Shown: positions 35,902-48,307 of the stretch, piece after piece
Layout of the letters: each line of letters starts with the position of its first letter
Numbering within the stretch: position 1 is the first letter of the stretch
Source of the DNA: Pyrus communis
Taxonomy: Eukaryota; Streptophyta; Magnoliopsida; Rosales; Rosaceae
Length of the DNA stretch: 64,000 bases
Assembly: GCF_963583255.1 (NCBI RefSeq)
Contig: NC_084804.1
Span: 16,744,723 to 16,808,722 of the forward strand
Direction of reading: 5' to 3'
Notes under the pieces: model-generated
Seen by the model: only the letters and a program-made list of their open reading frames with translations
Databases searched by the model: none
Told to the model about the DNA's origin: nothing
Translations under genes and position numbers: made by a program

Positions 35902-37098
35902 TCCTCGGCTGAAAAAATTCCTGCCAATTTAGAAAGGAACTATTCCAAATTACGGATGTACTCTATTAATTTAACCAAGAACATGCATGGCACCACCACT
36001 ATTAAGAAGCATCAGCATCAACATACAAAGACAAAAGTTGCTACAATCAGTTGTCAAATTGTTACCAAAAACATGCATAGAAAGAATAAAAATGACCACA
36101 AAGATGGCTAAACAATTAACCACATATGTTGTTTATATGCCCACTGAGAGGAAAAAGCTTCTGCAATTGCAAGAACGTATTTATATAAAACAGACATGTC
36201 ACTTTAGCTTAAGCTCACACACCATCTGAAAGAGCCTCTTATATCCATTCCAATCATACTCCTGTCAAGCATGTCCCTCTACTATTCCCCACCAGCAATC
36301 AACCATAAACGCCATCTACATTAACCGATATCAATAAGGATTTAAAAGAGAGAGAGACTGAACTCAGAAAAATTTGCTTCCTAGTAACATTGACTTAAAT
36401 TTGTGGTAGAAGGACTGGAATTTTCTCTTCTTTTTTATTAAAGATAAAAGAGAGAGAGAGACTTCATTTAGATACAATAAGGATTTAAAAGAATGAATTC
36501 ATATTTTGACAACAAGCTCAGATTTGTTTCTAACATGAAGATATAATCCACGAAATGAGCAAATGTAATGTAATAACTTAAACTAAAATGACTGTGTCCA
36601 ATGAATCATTCGAAATCCATGTAATCCTTCAATCACATAAATATAAACATCATATCCAAGCACCTAAAATAAAAATATGAACCAAAATCCCAGAAACTTC
36701 ACTATGAAACTGAAGCTTAATAAACATATGTGCACCTGCAGCTATTGCCTCATAAGAATTTCCTTGAAACGGTGTGAATTGAGTTTAGGATCAGAACCTA
36801 TAATTGACCTGCACCGGCCCTGGCTGTGGCAGGGGTCGGTGGAAGATCTTTCCTTTTTCTCTAAGTTTCAACTTTTTGCTCATTTTGCTGCCTTTACCCC
36901 TTGCTATCTTGTCCCGATTTACCTGTTCTTCAAACCTCACGGGCGTCCATCTTCCTCGACCAATTTCATTCTAGTCTGCAGTCACTTTTCAACGCAATTT
37001 GTTGCGATTATTCGAGAGGGTGCGTAGAGTTCTGGTGATCATGCCGGCTCAGGTGTTTACAACACCACCTCCTTCTCTTTGTCCGCCTTTGTTGGCAA
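35902..37098. repeat. Duplicated DnaJ-remnant block, copy 2
   Basis: Partner of 33951-35226. It has its own insertion around 36335-36600 (GAGA-rich) and lacks DnaJ exon A. Confidence 0.8.
36736..36797 (-). pseudogene. DnaJ-like exon B, second copy
   Basis: Same 62-bp exon as 34725-34786. The sequence jumps from its acceptor side straight to the GACCTGCACCGG boundary, deleting exon A. Confidence 0.6.
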
Positions 37099-37326
37099 TG
37101 TTGTTCGTGGTAAATCCACATGCTTTTTTCAATTTCTGGCTGAGATTGGCGCGAGGATCGTGGCTGGATGATGAGATTTTCCTCCATTTAATCTCTACGG
37201 TGCTGCTTGGTAGGATTTTTGGTGTCTGCTGGGGAAATCGATTCGGATTGATTGGGAAATACCATTGCAGTGGTGGTAGAAGGAATCCAGAATTTTCTTT
37301 TGTTCGTGTATAGCTTTGGGCCCTTG

Positions 37327-37378
37327 GTTGGGCTCTTTTGGGTTTAGCTTAGGTTGGGCTCCTTTGGGTTTAGCTTAG
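37327..37378. repeat. 26-bp tandem repeat, two units
   Basis: GGTTGGGCTC(T/C)TTTGGGTTTA and on, repeated once with one mismatch. Confidence 0.75.
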
Positions 37379-37394
37379 GTGGCTTCTGTTTGTT

Positions 37395-37499
37395 TTGTTT
37401 ATGTGTACATGGGCCTTTGTTGTAACTTAATGCTGGAATAAAATTTTGTTCCTTTCTACGGAAAGGATTTTACCAAAAATAAATAAATAAATAAATAAA
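37395..37499 (+). mobile_element. Possible LINE 3' end with AAAT tail
   Basis: GGGCCTTTG, AATAAAATTTTGTTCC and TTTCTACGGAAAGG are shared with 22850-22990, followed here by an (AAAT)n tail. The upstream open stretch (37050-37316) has no recognisable reverse transcriptase. Confidence 0.4.
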
Positions 37500-38859
37500 A
37501 GGTAAATATCAGTTTCGTGGTTTTCTACATTTACTACATGAAATTTTTTTTGTTCTAAGTCATATCTAAAATGTTAATTTTGGAACAGTCTCATACATCC
37601 GTTAGTGTGACTATTAAGTCTCTCAATGACATAACGTCTATGTAGACAATGATTGAATGACACATGTTATTAAGGGATCCATGTGAAAATCAAAAATTCA
37701 AAAAATATTTAAAAATTAATTAAAAAAATATTTATTTAAAAATTGAATGACACGAGTTACGACATTCGGCGCATTGAACGCCGAGTGATTTTATGATTGG
37801 ATACTCACAAGTGAGTTTCAGAGTTCGGCATTCTGACGGCCGAACCACATTCACCATCAAGACATACATCACCTTTGAATACTTGTGTTCGTACATTCTG
37901 GTGTCGATTCGACGTGCTTATACTCTTACGAATATAATCACTATGACCAAATCCGGCACCGACGATTTGTGCACTTCGCAGAACTAGCAGCATTGTCTTC
38001 AGGCTCGAGAATCCAAGGGCCGAGATTTGTTCCTTTCTCAGCTGCAGTCGCAAGATAAAGAAGTCAGCAACACACTTAACGCAACATCAACAAATTTTAC
38101 TCCTTGACCGAGCTCGGCCGACGATTTGGCACGCCCCGCATTCAACCGAATGACGTAGTTAGCTTATTAGTTACTCGGCATGCGCGTCACGTAGGTTTTG
38201 TAATTTTTAGAACCAACACCAACAAAGCACCAATCTGAATACTTCAATTTCCAAGGAGGTGTGAGCTAACTATGAATCGTGAGCTTTGAATCAAATAGGG
38301 TGAGAAACATGAGAAACCCCAAGGAAACTTGGACACAGTGTCTTGTGATCCTAAGTAAACAGTCCAGATAACATTGCCACTTGAACATGGCTTGCGTACA
38401 ATATATATCTCGTGCCAATATCTTAGTAAGCAGATCGGGTTGCTAAAGAGGATGTGGTGTCTCCCTTAGCTCTCCACATCCCCCATCGTCTTTGATTCTT
38501 TTACCAACTCCAAGATTGGTCTTTGAGGACCACCTTATTTCTTCTTTTTCTGGTTCTCTTCTTAATTGATAGCTTTTTATTTCCTTTTATTTTTCCCTAC
38601 TCTTTCTACTAATTCATGTAATATCTTGTAACACTCAAATTCATTCAATTCATCATTCTCCATCAAAAGTTAAACGAGAGGCCATTATAGAATTAACCAA
38701 CACAACAATCTCGATCAGAAAGGAAAATATTTGGTTTCTTACGTTGAAGCAATCTCTTACACGAGTTAAAAAAAAAACCTAAACAAACCCGAGTTACGAC
38801 ACGAGTTAATATTTAAAAATATTAATTTTTAAATAAATTAACCCACACCATTAAGATGG
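37500..38859. other. Unassigned repeat-like DNA with a GC-rich core
   Basis: 37755-38170 is markedly richer in CG (TTCGGC, GCCGAAC, CTCGGCCG) than its surroundings and looks like part of a retrotransposon LTR or leader; no paired LTR was found in the window. The rest is AT-rich with no gene seen. Confidence 0.4.
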
Positions 38860-39860
38860 TCTCAGAAATTAAAAACTGATTAATGTAGTCCCTGAAAATA
38901 GTTGTCACAAATCAATAGTCCCTTTGTCACAATTCTGTAAAAAAATTATATTATGTGTTGACGTGACACATAAATGGGCCTTATAAGTTTGTTTTTATCA
39001 CCAAATGGTCTTTGAAATTAACCCACACCATCAAGATTGCCTTTGAAATTGAAAATCGATCAATGTAGTCCTAGAAATAGATGTGTCAAATCAATATGAT
39101 CTTTTACTCATAATTCTACTTATTAATTAAAAAATAATTAGAAATAAATTTAATAATTAATTTAAAAATAGCCCAGAAACTCAATCCCACAATCACCTCC
39201 AATCCCAACCCACACTCCTCTACCTCCATCTATGGTAGCCTTCGCCGTCTCTTCTCTGAAATAAAAAAAATAAAAAATAAAAATCTCAAGGCACCTTTCT
39301 TTACACCCTTTGGCACCCTTCAAAGAATTGGACCAGGAACGAAACCACATTTGGTGACATCTTGGATCCGTGATGACTTTGACATCACCGTTAACATTTG
39401 GATGATTGACATCATCACAACCTTAATCTTAGAGAGCTTGTTGGGCGTTTCCGCAAATGATCTTGGTGACGTGGATAATGGCGAGCTCTGATTTGATATG
39501 ATCTCATTTTGTTAAAAGGTATTTTGACAACTTTTTAAATTAATTATTAAATTATAAAACCTACATAAGCATGTAACAAATTTTTTGACAGAATGATAAT
39601 ATTGATTTGCGACATCTATTTTCAGGGACTACATATTTGAATTTTTAATTTCAGGGACCATTTGAGATAAAAACCCTTAAATCTTGTGAACTCCTTTATG
39701 TACCACATTAGCATATAACAGAATTTTTAATAAAGTTGTGACGGAATGACCAAATTGATTTACGACACTTATTTTGAAGGACTATACTATTCGATTTTCA
39801 ATTTCAAAAACTATTTTGATGGTGTTAGTTAATTTTAAAGACCATTTCAGGTAAAACCCC
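38860..39860. mobile_element. Nested MULE-like inverted-repeat elements
   Basis: Left arms at about 38860-38990 and 39005-39130 (GTAGTCC(C)T(A)GAAA, AAATGGTCTTTGAAATTAAC) have reverse-complement partners at about 39540-39690 and 39710-39850. Arms of 130-150 bp enclose 39130-39540, which shows no reliable gene. Ends and target duplications were not fixed exactly. Confidence 0.55.
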
Positions 39861-39998
39861 ATCTAAGATAAACTTAACAAATAGTGACTTGGAGAGATCC
39901 TCTTTAAACGTGTACGCGTCGTTTCTTTTTACACCAACCTTCAACATTACAATTTTGATCTGTTTAGAGCTTTGCTTGTGAAAGCCATAGGTGTGTGG

Positions 39999-40825
39999 TA
40001 AGGCTGGGTTCGGTTCAAATTGGTTTGGTTTTTTGTCGAAATCAAAACAGAACCGAAATTTCGGTTCGGTTTTTTCTGGTTTGGTTTCAATTTTTTTTTT
40101 CTTTTTCAAAAAATGAAAAAAAAATTGAAATCTTAAATTTTGTCAAAGTGATAGTATTACATTATCACTTTTCATTAGTGATAGTATTGAGCTAAAAAGG
40201 AAGCTGGATGCTAAAAAAAAAAAAAGAACCTTGAAAGTTTAAAGCGAGCAGCCCCCATGCACTCTGAGAGTCAATCAGATTTTGTGTGTTTCTTTCTCAC
40301 CCTTTGCCGTGACTGACTGATAGGAATCCAGATTCAGAGGGAAGGAGATTATGAAAAAGAACTGAATAGATTAATTAATTTACCACACTGCAACTAATGC
40401 CACGTTTAACATATAAAACTAAGAAAAAGTACGTATTTTAGGTCAAACCAGTAAGTAGCTAGTGATTATTATATGCTTAAATATCATGTATTTTAGGTCA
40501 AAAAATAAAAAAATTTGAAATCTTAAATTTGAACATCTCAAGCACAACCATGACATAAACATACCAACTAGAATCAAAGAAAATGAAAATAAACATTTAA
40601 AGTTCAACGAGAATCATAATATAAAGGCTTTTATTAATATTTTGGGTTTAAAGTTTGACAATACATTGGGCTTAGCACATTTGGACTTGCAAATTGGGTT
40701 TAAAAAATAATACCCAAAACAGATAATTAAAAAATATTAATTTAATTAATTTGGTTCGGTTCGGTTCGGTTCAATTTTTTCGATTTCGGTTCGGTTCGGT
40801 TTTCGATTTTTTGAATCCACCCATA
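39999..40825. mobile_element. hAT-like non-autonomous element, 827 bp
   Basis: Terminal inverted repeats TAAGGCTGGGTTC and (reversed right end) TATGGGTGGATTC match at 10 of 13 positions. 8-bp target duplication GTGTGTGG (39991-39998) and ATGTGTGG (40826-40833). The paralogous upstream region at about 685 reads CGGTGTGTGCCACAATCC uninterrupted, an empty site. The ends are built from GGTTC repeats (40749-40800). No transposase frame. Confidence 0.75.
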
Positions 40826-41341
40826 ATGTGTGGCATTCACGCATATAATTAAGTAATGAATGGTCATATAAAATTATAAAATCTAATAATTAAGTGACCG
40901 ACTAGTTTTTCAAGTTAAAAGGTGAACCCCGTTTCATTAATATTTTAGAAGTTATATACCATAGTGTTGGATAATAGATTTTTACATGAAACATACAACA
41001 GGATATATAGTATATTTACGGTGGTAGATCCAATCTTAATATTACTCGTTATCAACTGTTAGTTTAAGTTGTGACATGATAGTCTGATTAAACGTAAATA
41101 CGAAAAGAAAAAAAAAATGTAAACTTGATATACATTATTATCTCAATCCTTCTCAGTTTCAGTTGTTGTAACCTGGCTGTTGTGTAGACCCTGTTGAAAT
41201 TGAATATCACAGCTGAAACCCAATGGGCATAGAATAGAAGTTTCTTTCTAACAAAGTCAAATGGTTGCTGTCATTCAGTTTAATATTTGATTAAAACTTC
41301 TAATTACAACTCAGATGGAAAAATCCCACATTGACAATTCC

Positions 41342-41349
41342 TATATAAA
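41342..41349 (+). promoter_or_regulatory. TATA box of the 129-aa paralogue
   Basis: TATATAAAG in the same context as at 1344. It would place the transcript start near 41372, after an in-frame ATG at 41362, which argues for translation from 41395. Confidence 0.6.
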
Positions 41350-41394
41350 GCTCAATCATGGATGTTCCACACAACAAAACAAACTATCAGAAAA

Positions 41395-41784
41395 ATGGGT
41401 CTGATCAAGAGAGTATTATTTCGACATTTTCGAGCTGCGATTAGTCGAAAGAGCAATTTGATCGGAAGCAATGAGTTCATGGAGGCCGTTGCAAAAGTAA
41501 ACGGTGATCATCATCATCAGGGTACTAACGTAATTTCTCATCAGACTCAGGAAGATGGGGTTGTGAGGATGAAGATTCTGGTAAGAAAGCAAGATTTGAA
41601 GCAAGTTCTGGAGCTCATGAATGGCGCTGGCATTCATAACCAAGCATCAGTTGTTAGGGCAACATCGTCATTTTCTCTGGAGCAGAGGCCGAGGCTGTTG
41701 AAAAAAACGCAAATTCTGAGAGCCAAACATAGTCGCCAAAGTTCCTGGATCCCGGAGCTGCAAAGCATCCCTGAAGAAATTTAA
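41395..41784 (+). CDS. Small uncharacterised plant protein, 129 aa, diverged paralogue
   Basis: Same length as the proteins at 1445 and 45691, with clear differences (for example RAAISRKSN for RALFNRKSN, and SQSS for SRQGS-type changes near the end). The central VVRMKILVRKQDLKQVLEL block and the C-terminal SIPEEI are unchanged. The frame stays open despite many substitutions, which points to selection for the protein. An upstream in-frame ATG at 41362 would add 11 residues not present in the other copies and lies before the expected transcript start, so 41395 is preferred. Its upstream region received the hAT-like element that the other copies lack. Function unknown. Confidence 0.75.
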   Translation: MGLIKRVLFRHFRAAISRKSNLIGSNEFMEAVAKVNGDHHHQGTNVISHQTQEDGVVRMKILVRKQDLKQVLELMNGAGIHNQASVVRATSSFSLEQRPRLLKKTQILRAKHSRQSSWIPELQSIPEEI

Positions 41785-41948
41785 TTAAGCTTAATAATAT
41801 TACAACAATTTTTCAAGCGTGTATGTTTTACTATATATGTTTAACATATCACTTTCATCACTGTAAACTTTTTTCCAATTCCTATTGGTTTGTCTCCTTC
41901 GACATAATCAGACTATGTTGGTTCTGTGATAGCTTGTTGTCCCCCAGG

Positions 41949-42154
41949 GCTCGTTTGAAATTATTTTTAAAATAACAAAAAATGCTTATGGCGAAATTGA
42001 TTTTGGGTTTCAAAAACACTAAATATGTGTTTCTTGCAGAAATCACTTAAAATGTTTTTTTAGGATTCACTTGCATTTTTATTAAGAATTGATTTCAAAA
42101 ACATTTTCACTAAAAACACTTTCAGCCATTCTAAAAGTATTTCCAAACGAGTCA
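41949..42154. mobile_element. Short inverted-repeat element (MITE)
   Basis: The left end CTCGTTTGAAA and the reverse of the right end CTCGTTTGGAAA match. The inner sequence (TTCACTTGCATTTT) is shared with 2773-2997 and 47019-47243. Confidence 0.5.
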
Positions 42155-42305
42155 TAATTTGTTTCCAATATTACTAGTTGTGTGTGTGTGTGTGTGTGGT
42201 GAGAGAATGCCAAATAGGGTAAATACTATCAACGACAGTCATAGAAACAACCAAATCATCACTAGTCGTTACATAACGAAGACTACAATTCATAATTGTA
42301 GAAGG

Positions 42306-42755
42306 AAAAATAATCCCCGCCTAGCGCCTAGAAGGAAAAATAATCCCGGCCTAGCATCTAGGCGGCCACCGCCCTAATTAATGCCTAAACGTTTGAAAAT
42401 TAAGAAATGGCGCCTAGACCCGCCTAGGTTACGACTCATTTGGACAGAAAATAGATAACTTTCATTTTGCATTTTATTTTTTTCAATAAATTGTAAGAGA
42501 CTTGTTGAATACTTAAATGAATACACATTATCTGCATGTTCTCCATGTTTTCATTATGTTTCAATACTTCCTAATATATATGTCATTTTATTTTGTAGTT
42601 TATAATGAAATTATATATATTTTAAGTATAAACTATAAACAAACACTTACTTAAATCCTCCTAGTCCGCCTAGGACCCCGTCTAGGCTCCGCCTAGGCGC
42701 CTAGGCGCTAGGGCCCAGCTCACTGGCCGAGTAGCGCCTAACGTATTTTAGAATC
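42306..42755. mobile_element. Element with GCCTAGGC-rich ends
   Basis: Clusters of CGCCTAG/CTAGGCG in both orientations flank an AT-rich centre (42310-42430 and 42655-42750). This is a common plant hAT-like short-element pattern. Target duplication not established. Confidence 0.45.
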
Positions 42756-44178
42756 TTGAGTGCAAAACAATTGCAATCCCTAGCTTAGCGAAAAAAAAAA
42801 AAAAAAAAAAAAAAAAAACGTATCCTTAATTGGTTTAAACTCTATAAACGCGTTGGAAAGAAACCTCTTGGAAGCATCAAATAACATAACAAATGTTAGT
42901 AACTTCTTACCAAAGAATGGACACCAAGGTGCGTGAAATGACTGTAAAACAATGTCAATTAGGGTTTTGATTAAACCAATTGACACTACGTATAACCAAC
43001 TTATCTAAATTTATTAAGGTCCTGTTTGATAACAAGTTTCGTTTTTCAGTTTTCAGTTTACACTATAGGATAAATAAGTGTGGGAAAAAAAAGGGATGTA
43101 GAAGAGGAATGAATGATTGTGGTAGAGATGTATAAGAAATGTATAATGCAAGGCACACAACGAAAAAAAACCCTAAAACCATTGGAATTTTGGAAATATA
43201 AAAATGTATGATGAAAGACTTAAGTGAAAATTTAAAAAAACTATTAATTTTAAATTAAATCTTTCCTTCTTCTTTTGTAGAAACTCTCTCTCTCTCTAAA
43301 GAGCGTCGTCTTTAGAAGAAACCCTAAACTTCATCATTATTCTTGACGCCGGCCTCTAGCTTCTGCTTGGGATCGGTGGCAAACAACTTTTCAAACTTGT
43401 TTTCCTCCTCCTCCTTCTCTTCATCCTTCTCTTCCTTCCCAAGACCTACGATGGCCCTTTTTCCCTTCTGGATTTTGGGGATCTACACACCTTCTTCGGA
43501 AGGAGTGGATGGAGCTCGATCTATGGACTTTTTGTCTTTCCCCGCACATGGGGTGGCCCCGTTTCCCATCAAGGAACGGTGGAGCAACCCACCATATACG
43601 GGTGGTATGGGTAGAGTACTAACTCTGGGCTGTTTGCCCATGTATCATGGTAATCTGATTTGGAGTCTTTGGGTTATGATTTGGGGCCCTGCGCTCAAGA
43701 TCTTCCAAAACTTCGAATCAAATTCCAAATTTGGTGTATCTCACCTCAACACTTGCTTGCTGCTTCTTTCGTGCTTCTCTCCAGTCAAAGACAACTACAA
43801 GTTGTCACCCCTAAAAAGAAGCAGCAATTGGGCATTAGCCTTTGGGCTCCTATGTAATTTTCATTTTAGGTATAGATATGAACCTTTACTCATGCATTGT
43901 GTGCATGTGTGGCGCCTTGTCTGTACCGAACCTTTTTTATGGGCTGTTTTTATTTCTCGCTTTCATTTGCGAAGTCTTTGTAATTTATCATCCAGGACTT
44001 TGTTATAAAAACTCCCATCGACAAAAAAAAAAATATATATATATATATATATACAAAATGTAAAATTGAGAATTGAAAACGAAATGATTATTAAACGTAT
44101 CTTAAAAGTCTTTTATAACTCCTCCCTCCGAGGGGAAAAACCTCATAATTTACCAATCATGTCTAAGAATTAAGCGTC
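42756..44178. other. Intergenic with an A-run, one possible coding scrap and an AT microsatellite
   Basis: A poly(A) run lies at about 42790-42818. On the minus strand 43450-43324 reads an acidic, Lys/Glu-rich tail (KEEKDEEKEEEENKFEKLF, then ATDPKQKLEAG) before a stop; it may be the end of a decayed gene. A 221-codon plus-strand frame (43343-44008) overlaps it but has low-complexity, unlikely composition. A9 plus (AT)n at about 44022-44053 may be a retroposon tail. No confident gene. Confidence 0.4.
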
Positions 44179-44356
44179 ATTAGCTACTTAGTACTACAGT
44201 CTAGAGACATTCCTCTTCATTTGTAAGTGAGAGGTTTTAAGTTCGATTCTCGTCAAAGGCGAATTTGAATTACATTATTGCTAGCCCATTGTGAGACTAA
44301 GCTCATCTTCATTCCCCTTAGTGTAGATAATATCGTTTGTTAAAAAAAATAATAAT
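44179..44356 (+). mobile_element. tRNA-derived SINE, full length
   Basis: Flanked by AATTAAGCGTC (44168-44178) and AATTAAGTGTC (44357-44367). B-box-like AAGTTCGATTCTC near 44238; A-rich tail. The exact duplication with 1-11456 is first visible inside this SINE only because the window starts there. Confidence 0.82.
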
Positions 44357-45589
44357 AATTAAGTGTCTTTCAACCCCAAAACTTTGGCTCATGTTAGGGT
44401 TTATGCGCTGTAGCTTAATAAGTTCATACGATTGTAGGTGGGGAGAGATTAAGACTAATGATTAGAAACACGTACGGGCCATACAAACAACTCACTATAC
44501 ATATAAGACCCTTTCACATTTTTCATTTCAAAATTTTGAAGCAACCCTAATAATATAGATTCTTCATTCTCGAATGCCACCTGTTTTAATTTGAGCTAAA
44601 CTCCATCTGATTAATTTAATAATCTCAATGAATGTTTTCTCTTTACCTAATCACCAATCTATGATAAACATATATAACAGATAGATTCTCAATCTCGAAT
44701 GCTACAACTGTTTACAAAGCATTTTAATTTGAACCAAACTACATTGTGATTAATATAATTAATCTCAAAGAATGTTCTCTCTTTACCTAATCATAAATCT
44801 GAGACAAAGATAACTGAACTGATAGAGAAACCTAGAGATCTCTATTTAAACGTGTGCACGCGTCGTTTTCATTAGCACCAACCTCCAGCACTAACATACA
44901 GGGCTTTGCATGTGAGCTGTCGGTGTGTGCCACAATCCATTCATACGTACGTTCACTTGAACAATGTGGTCATACAAAAATTTTACAATATAAATCTGTT
45001 GAATAAAGCAAAAGTCCCCTTCGAATTGTATTGAGACCTTTTGCATAAAAATTCACATCTATTAATTGCACGAATAATTAAGTGGAGATATTATCAATGC
45101 TATTAGTGGTAAATCGCCCGTCTCTCTAAAACTATAGCAAAAACCTAATCATTGAATAAGTAATTGAAGTCTATCAAGACTATGCTACTGCTATGATCAA
45201 CTTCAAAATGAGACCTTGTTTTACTAACATTTTAGAAATTGATATTTTGATGCGTAAACCTCATTTACATTGTTGATTCGTTTTCTGTTAGCTTAAGATT
45301 TTGATGTTTAATTGTTGTTCGGTTGTCTTTCTCCCTTTATCTAACTAAATCCTTACGTTAGAGAAGATGTAAACTTAATATACGCTATTGTCTTATTCCT
45401 GTTTGCTTATATTGTTGTAACCTAGTTGTTGTATGGTCCCCGCTGACTTCGAATATAAGTATTACAGCTAAAACCCAATTGGGCACAGGAGTATATTAAC
45501 AAAGTCAAATGGTCGCTACCATTCAGTTTAATATATTAATTAAAAAAATTAGTTAAAACGCAGAGGGCTAAAACCACATTGGCAATTCC

Positions 45590-45597
45590 TATATAAA
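45590..45597 (+). promoter_or_regulatory. TATA box, copy 2
   Basis: Same TATATAAA as at 1344, 101 bases before the start codon. Confidence 0.6.
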
Positions 45598-45690
45598 GCT
45601 CAATCACAAATGCTATGTTCATCACTACACACAGGTTTAATTAAAGCTTAGTTAAACACACAAAACATAAAAAATCAAATATTCAGAAAG

Positions 45691-46080
45691 ATGGGGCTGA
45701 TCAAGAGAGTACTATTTCGACATTTTCGAGCTCTGTTTAACCGAAAGAGCAATTTGATCGGAAGCAATGCGTTCATGGAGGCCCTTGCAAATGTAAATGG
45801 TGATCATCGTCATCAGAGTACTAACGTAATTTCTCACCAAACTCAGGACGATGGGGTTGTGCGGATGAAGATTCTGGTAAGAAAGCAAGATTTGAAGCAA
45901 GTTCTGGAGCTCATGAATGGCAACGGCGTTCATAACCAATCATCAGTTGTTCGGGCATCGTCGTCATTTTCTTTGGAGCAGAGGTTATATGTTTTGAGAA
46001 AAAAGCAAATTCAAAGAGCCAAACATAGCCGCCAGGGTTCTTGGAGTCATGAATTGCAAAGCATCCCTGAAGAAATTTAA
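45691..46080 (+). CDS. Small uncharacterised plant protein, 129 aa, copy 2
   Basis: Identical at DNA level to 1445-1834, including flanks. It stands 3.9 kb after its diverged paralogue at 41395 in the same orientation, so the two look like an older tandem pair; the 1445 copy is the recent or artefactual third. Family and function unknown. Confidence 0.75.
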   Translation: MGLIKRVLFRHFRALFNRKSNLIGSNAFMEALANVNGDHRHQSTNVISHQTQDDGVVRMKILVRKQDLKQVLELMNGNGVHNQSSVVRASSSFSLEQRLYVLRKKQIQRAKHSRQGSWSHELQSIPEEI

Positions 46081-46406
46081 TTTTATAACCTAATTACAAC
46101 TAAGATTTTCGAGTGTGTTGTTTGACTTTATGTGTTTGACATCATACTTTGATCGCATGTAATCTTTTCTTTTTTTTTCCAATTCATATTGGTTTTTCTT
46201 TCAACATAATAAAACTATCCTTGTTGGTTCTGAACTCTATGGTAGCTTGTTCTAGCTCTAGTGGCTTTAATTTGGGTTTTGCAAGCCACATACAAATATG
46301 AGTTCATGTGATCAATAATTTACCTTCGATCAATTAACAATCCCGGATAGAGGTAACCGATCAATGACGAAGCCAGAAATTTATCGTAATGGGAGCACAA
46401 CAAAAG

Positions 46407-46798
46407 AATAATACTTGGCCAAAGAATGAGTAGGAGTTCCTACTCAAAACAGTTCGTTGCCGATCCATAGAACTTAGTGTTTATATCATAACCGTTTATA
46501 TTACAAATATTATATAAAGATCGTTTGTGCAAAAAACAATTAAAATTAAGGTCATTTGGTCACTGAATTGAATAAAAACAGATGAATGAAATTGGTAAAA
46601 GCATTATGAATTGTCTATGTATTTGCTACAATAAATTGACTAAATGACTTTAGTTTTAATTTAATTTTTGCATAGATGATCTTTACAAAGTGATTTATAA
46701 TATGAACGGTTTTTATTATAAGCACAAACCTATGTAATTTGAACATGAAGAGTTTTGAGTAAAAGTTCCTACTCATTCTTAAGTAGCCAAGCATTATT
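46407..46798. mobile_element. MULE-like MITE, copy 2
   Basis: Same as 2161-2552 with target duplications at 46396-46406 and 46799-46809. Confidence 0.8.
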
Positions 46799-47018
46799 CA
46801 CAACAATAGCTCCGAAAGTTGGTTACCTTCCATTTATAGTTTTCCTTACAAAATCTTATGTTCTATAAGCCATATGATTCCTTTGAAAGATATGCATTAT
46901 ATCTAAAATTTAGTTTTCTCAAGTAAATTAAAGCAAACCAATGATAATTATATATTTTGGGGCTTCAAATATGCATTTGACACGTTAAAAAAACATTTGA
47001 GACATATATTTGTTAGTC

Positions 47019-47243
47019 ATGTTTGGAAGTGACTTTAGAATGACTGAAATCGTTTTTGGTAAAAGTATTTTGGGTTACAAAAGCACTAAAAGTGCATTTT
47101 GGAAGAAGCTCATTGATGTGCTTGTTGTAGGAGTACTTCAAAATGTTTTTTTTAGAATTCACTTGCATTTTGATCAATGATTGGTTCCAATTATAATTTT
47201 TTCAAAACGCTTTCAATCATTTAAAAAGTACATTCAAACACAT
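47019..47243. mobile_element. Short inverted-repeat element, copy 2
   Basis: Same as 2773-2997. Confidence 0.4.
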
Positions 47244-47669
47244 ATTTGTACATATCAAATGCTCAATGTTAATTCACTTCTATGATGGTCCTAGTAATGT
47301 ATCTAATGTAGAACCCTTAATTATTTGCAAAAGAGAGATATTTTGCATGGGTGTTTGCCTTTCTTTGCATGAACGTATCTTTGGGGCCGGCACCGGAATT
47401 CAATGGGAAGAAAACCATCTTGTTGGGGTCACAGTCATCCATTGACCCCACCTTCCCTCTGCTAGCGTAACCGACCACTTAAAAATAACTCTATTATAAT
47501 TGTTAACAAAGAGCACATATATTTATGAACATTAAGAGCAAAGCACAAGTAGTATTTGTGCGTTTAACTAGATATATTAGTGTCGATAACATGTTTTTCT
47601 TGGATCAATGGGGTTAGAGGAATCAAACTTGACATTTTTTTCACTATGAAAAAAGAGAAGTACTACTAA

Positions 47670-48307
47670 TGTGACATCCCACATCGCCCAGGGTAGTGAT
47701 CCTTATATGTATATTCTCATCCTTACCTAGCACGAGGCCTTTTGGGAGCTCACAGGCTTTGGGTTCCGTAGGAACTCCGAAGTTAAGCGAGAAGGAGGCT
47801 AGAGCAATCCCATGATGGGTGACCCACTGGGAAGTTGCTCGTGAGTTCCCAAAAACAAAACCGTGCGGGAATGGTAAGCCCAAAGCGGACAATATCGTGC
47901 TACGGTGGTGGAGCGGGCCCGGGAAGTGATCCGCCCCGGGCCGAGATGTGACAATTGGTATCAGAGCCAATCCCTGGCCGGAAATGTGCCGACGAGGACG
48001 TCGGGCCCCTAAGGGGGGTGGATTGTGACATCCCACATCGCCCAGGGTAGTGATCCTTATATGTATATTCCCATCCTTACCTAGCACGAGGCCTTTTGGG
48101 AGCTCACTAGCTTTGGGTTCCGTAGGAACTCCGAAGTTAAGCGAGAAGAAGGCTAGAGCAATCCCATGATGGGTGACCCACTGAGAAGTTGCTCGTGAGT
48201 TCCCAAAAACAAAACCGTGCGGGAATGGTAAGCCCAAAGCGGACAATATCGTGCTACGGTGGTGGAGCGGGCCCGTGAAGTGATCCGCCCCGAGCCGGGA
48301 TGTGACA
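47670..48307 (+). mobile_element. Cassandra-type TRIM, copy 2
   Basis: Same as 3424-4061: LTRs 47670-47953 and 48024-48307, target copies ACTAA at 47665-47669 and 48308-48312. It shares the exact LTR differences of copy 1, so one insertion was copied, not two. Confidence 0.92.

Noticed and set aside
41362..41394. Upstream in-frame ATG for the 129-aa paralogue
   Set aside because: Lies before the transcript start expected from the TATA box and adds residues absent in the other copies.
43343..44008. 221-codon open frame
   Set aside because: Ser/Phe low-complexity start and aromatic-rich tail; the opposite strand has a more protein-like acidic end. No homology recognised.
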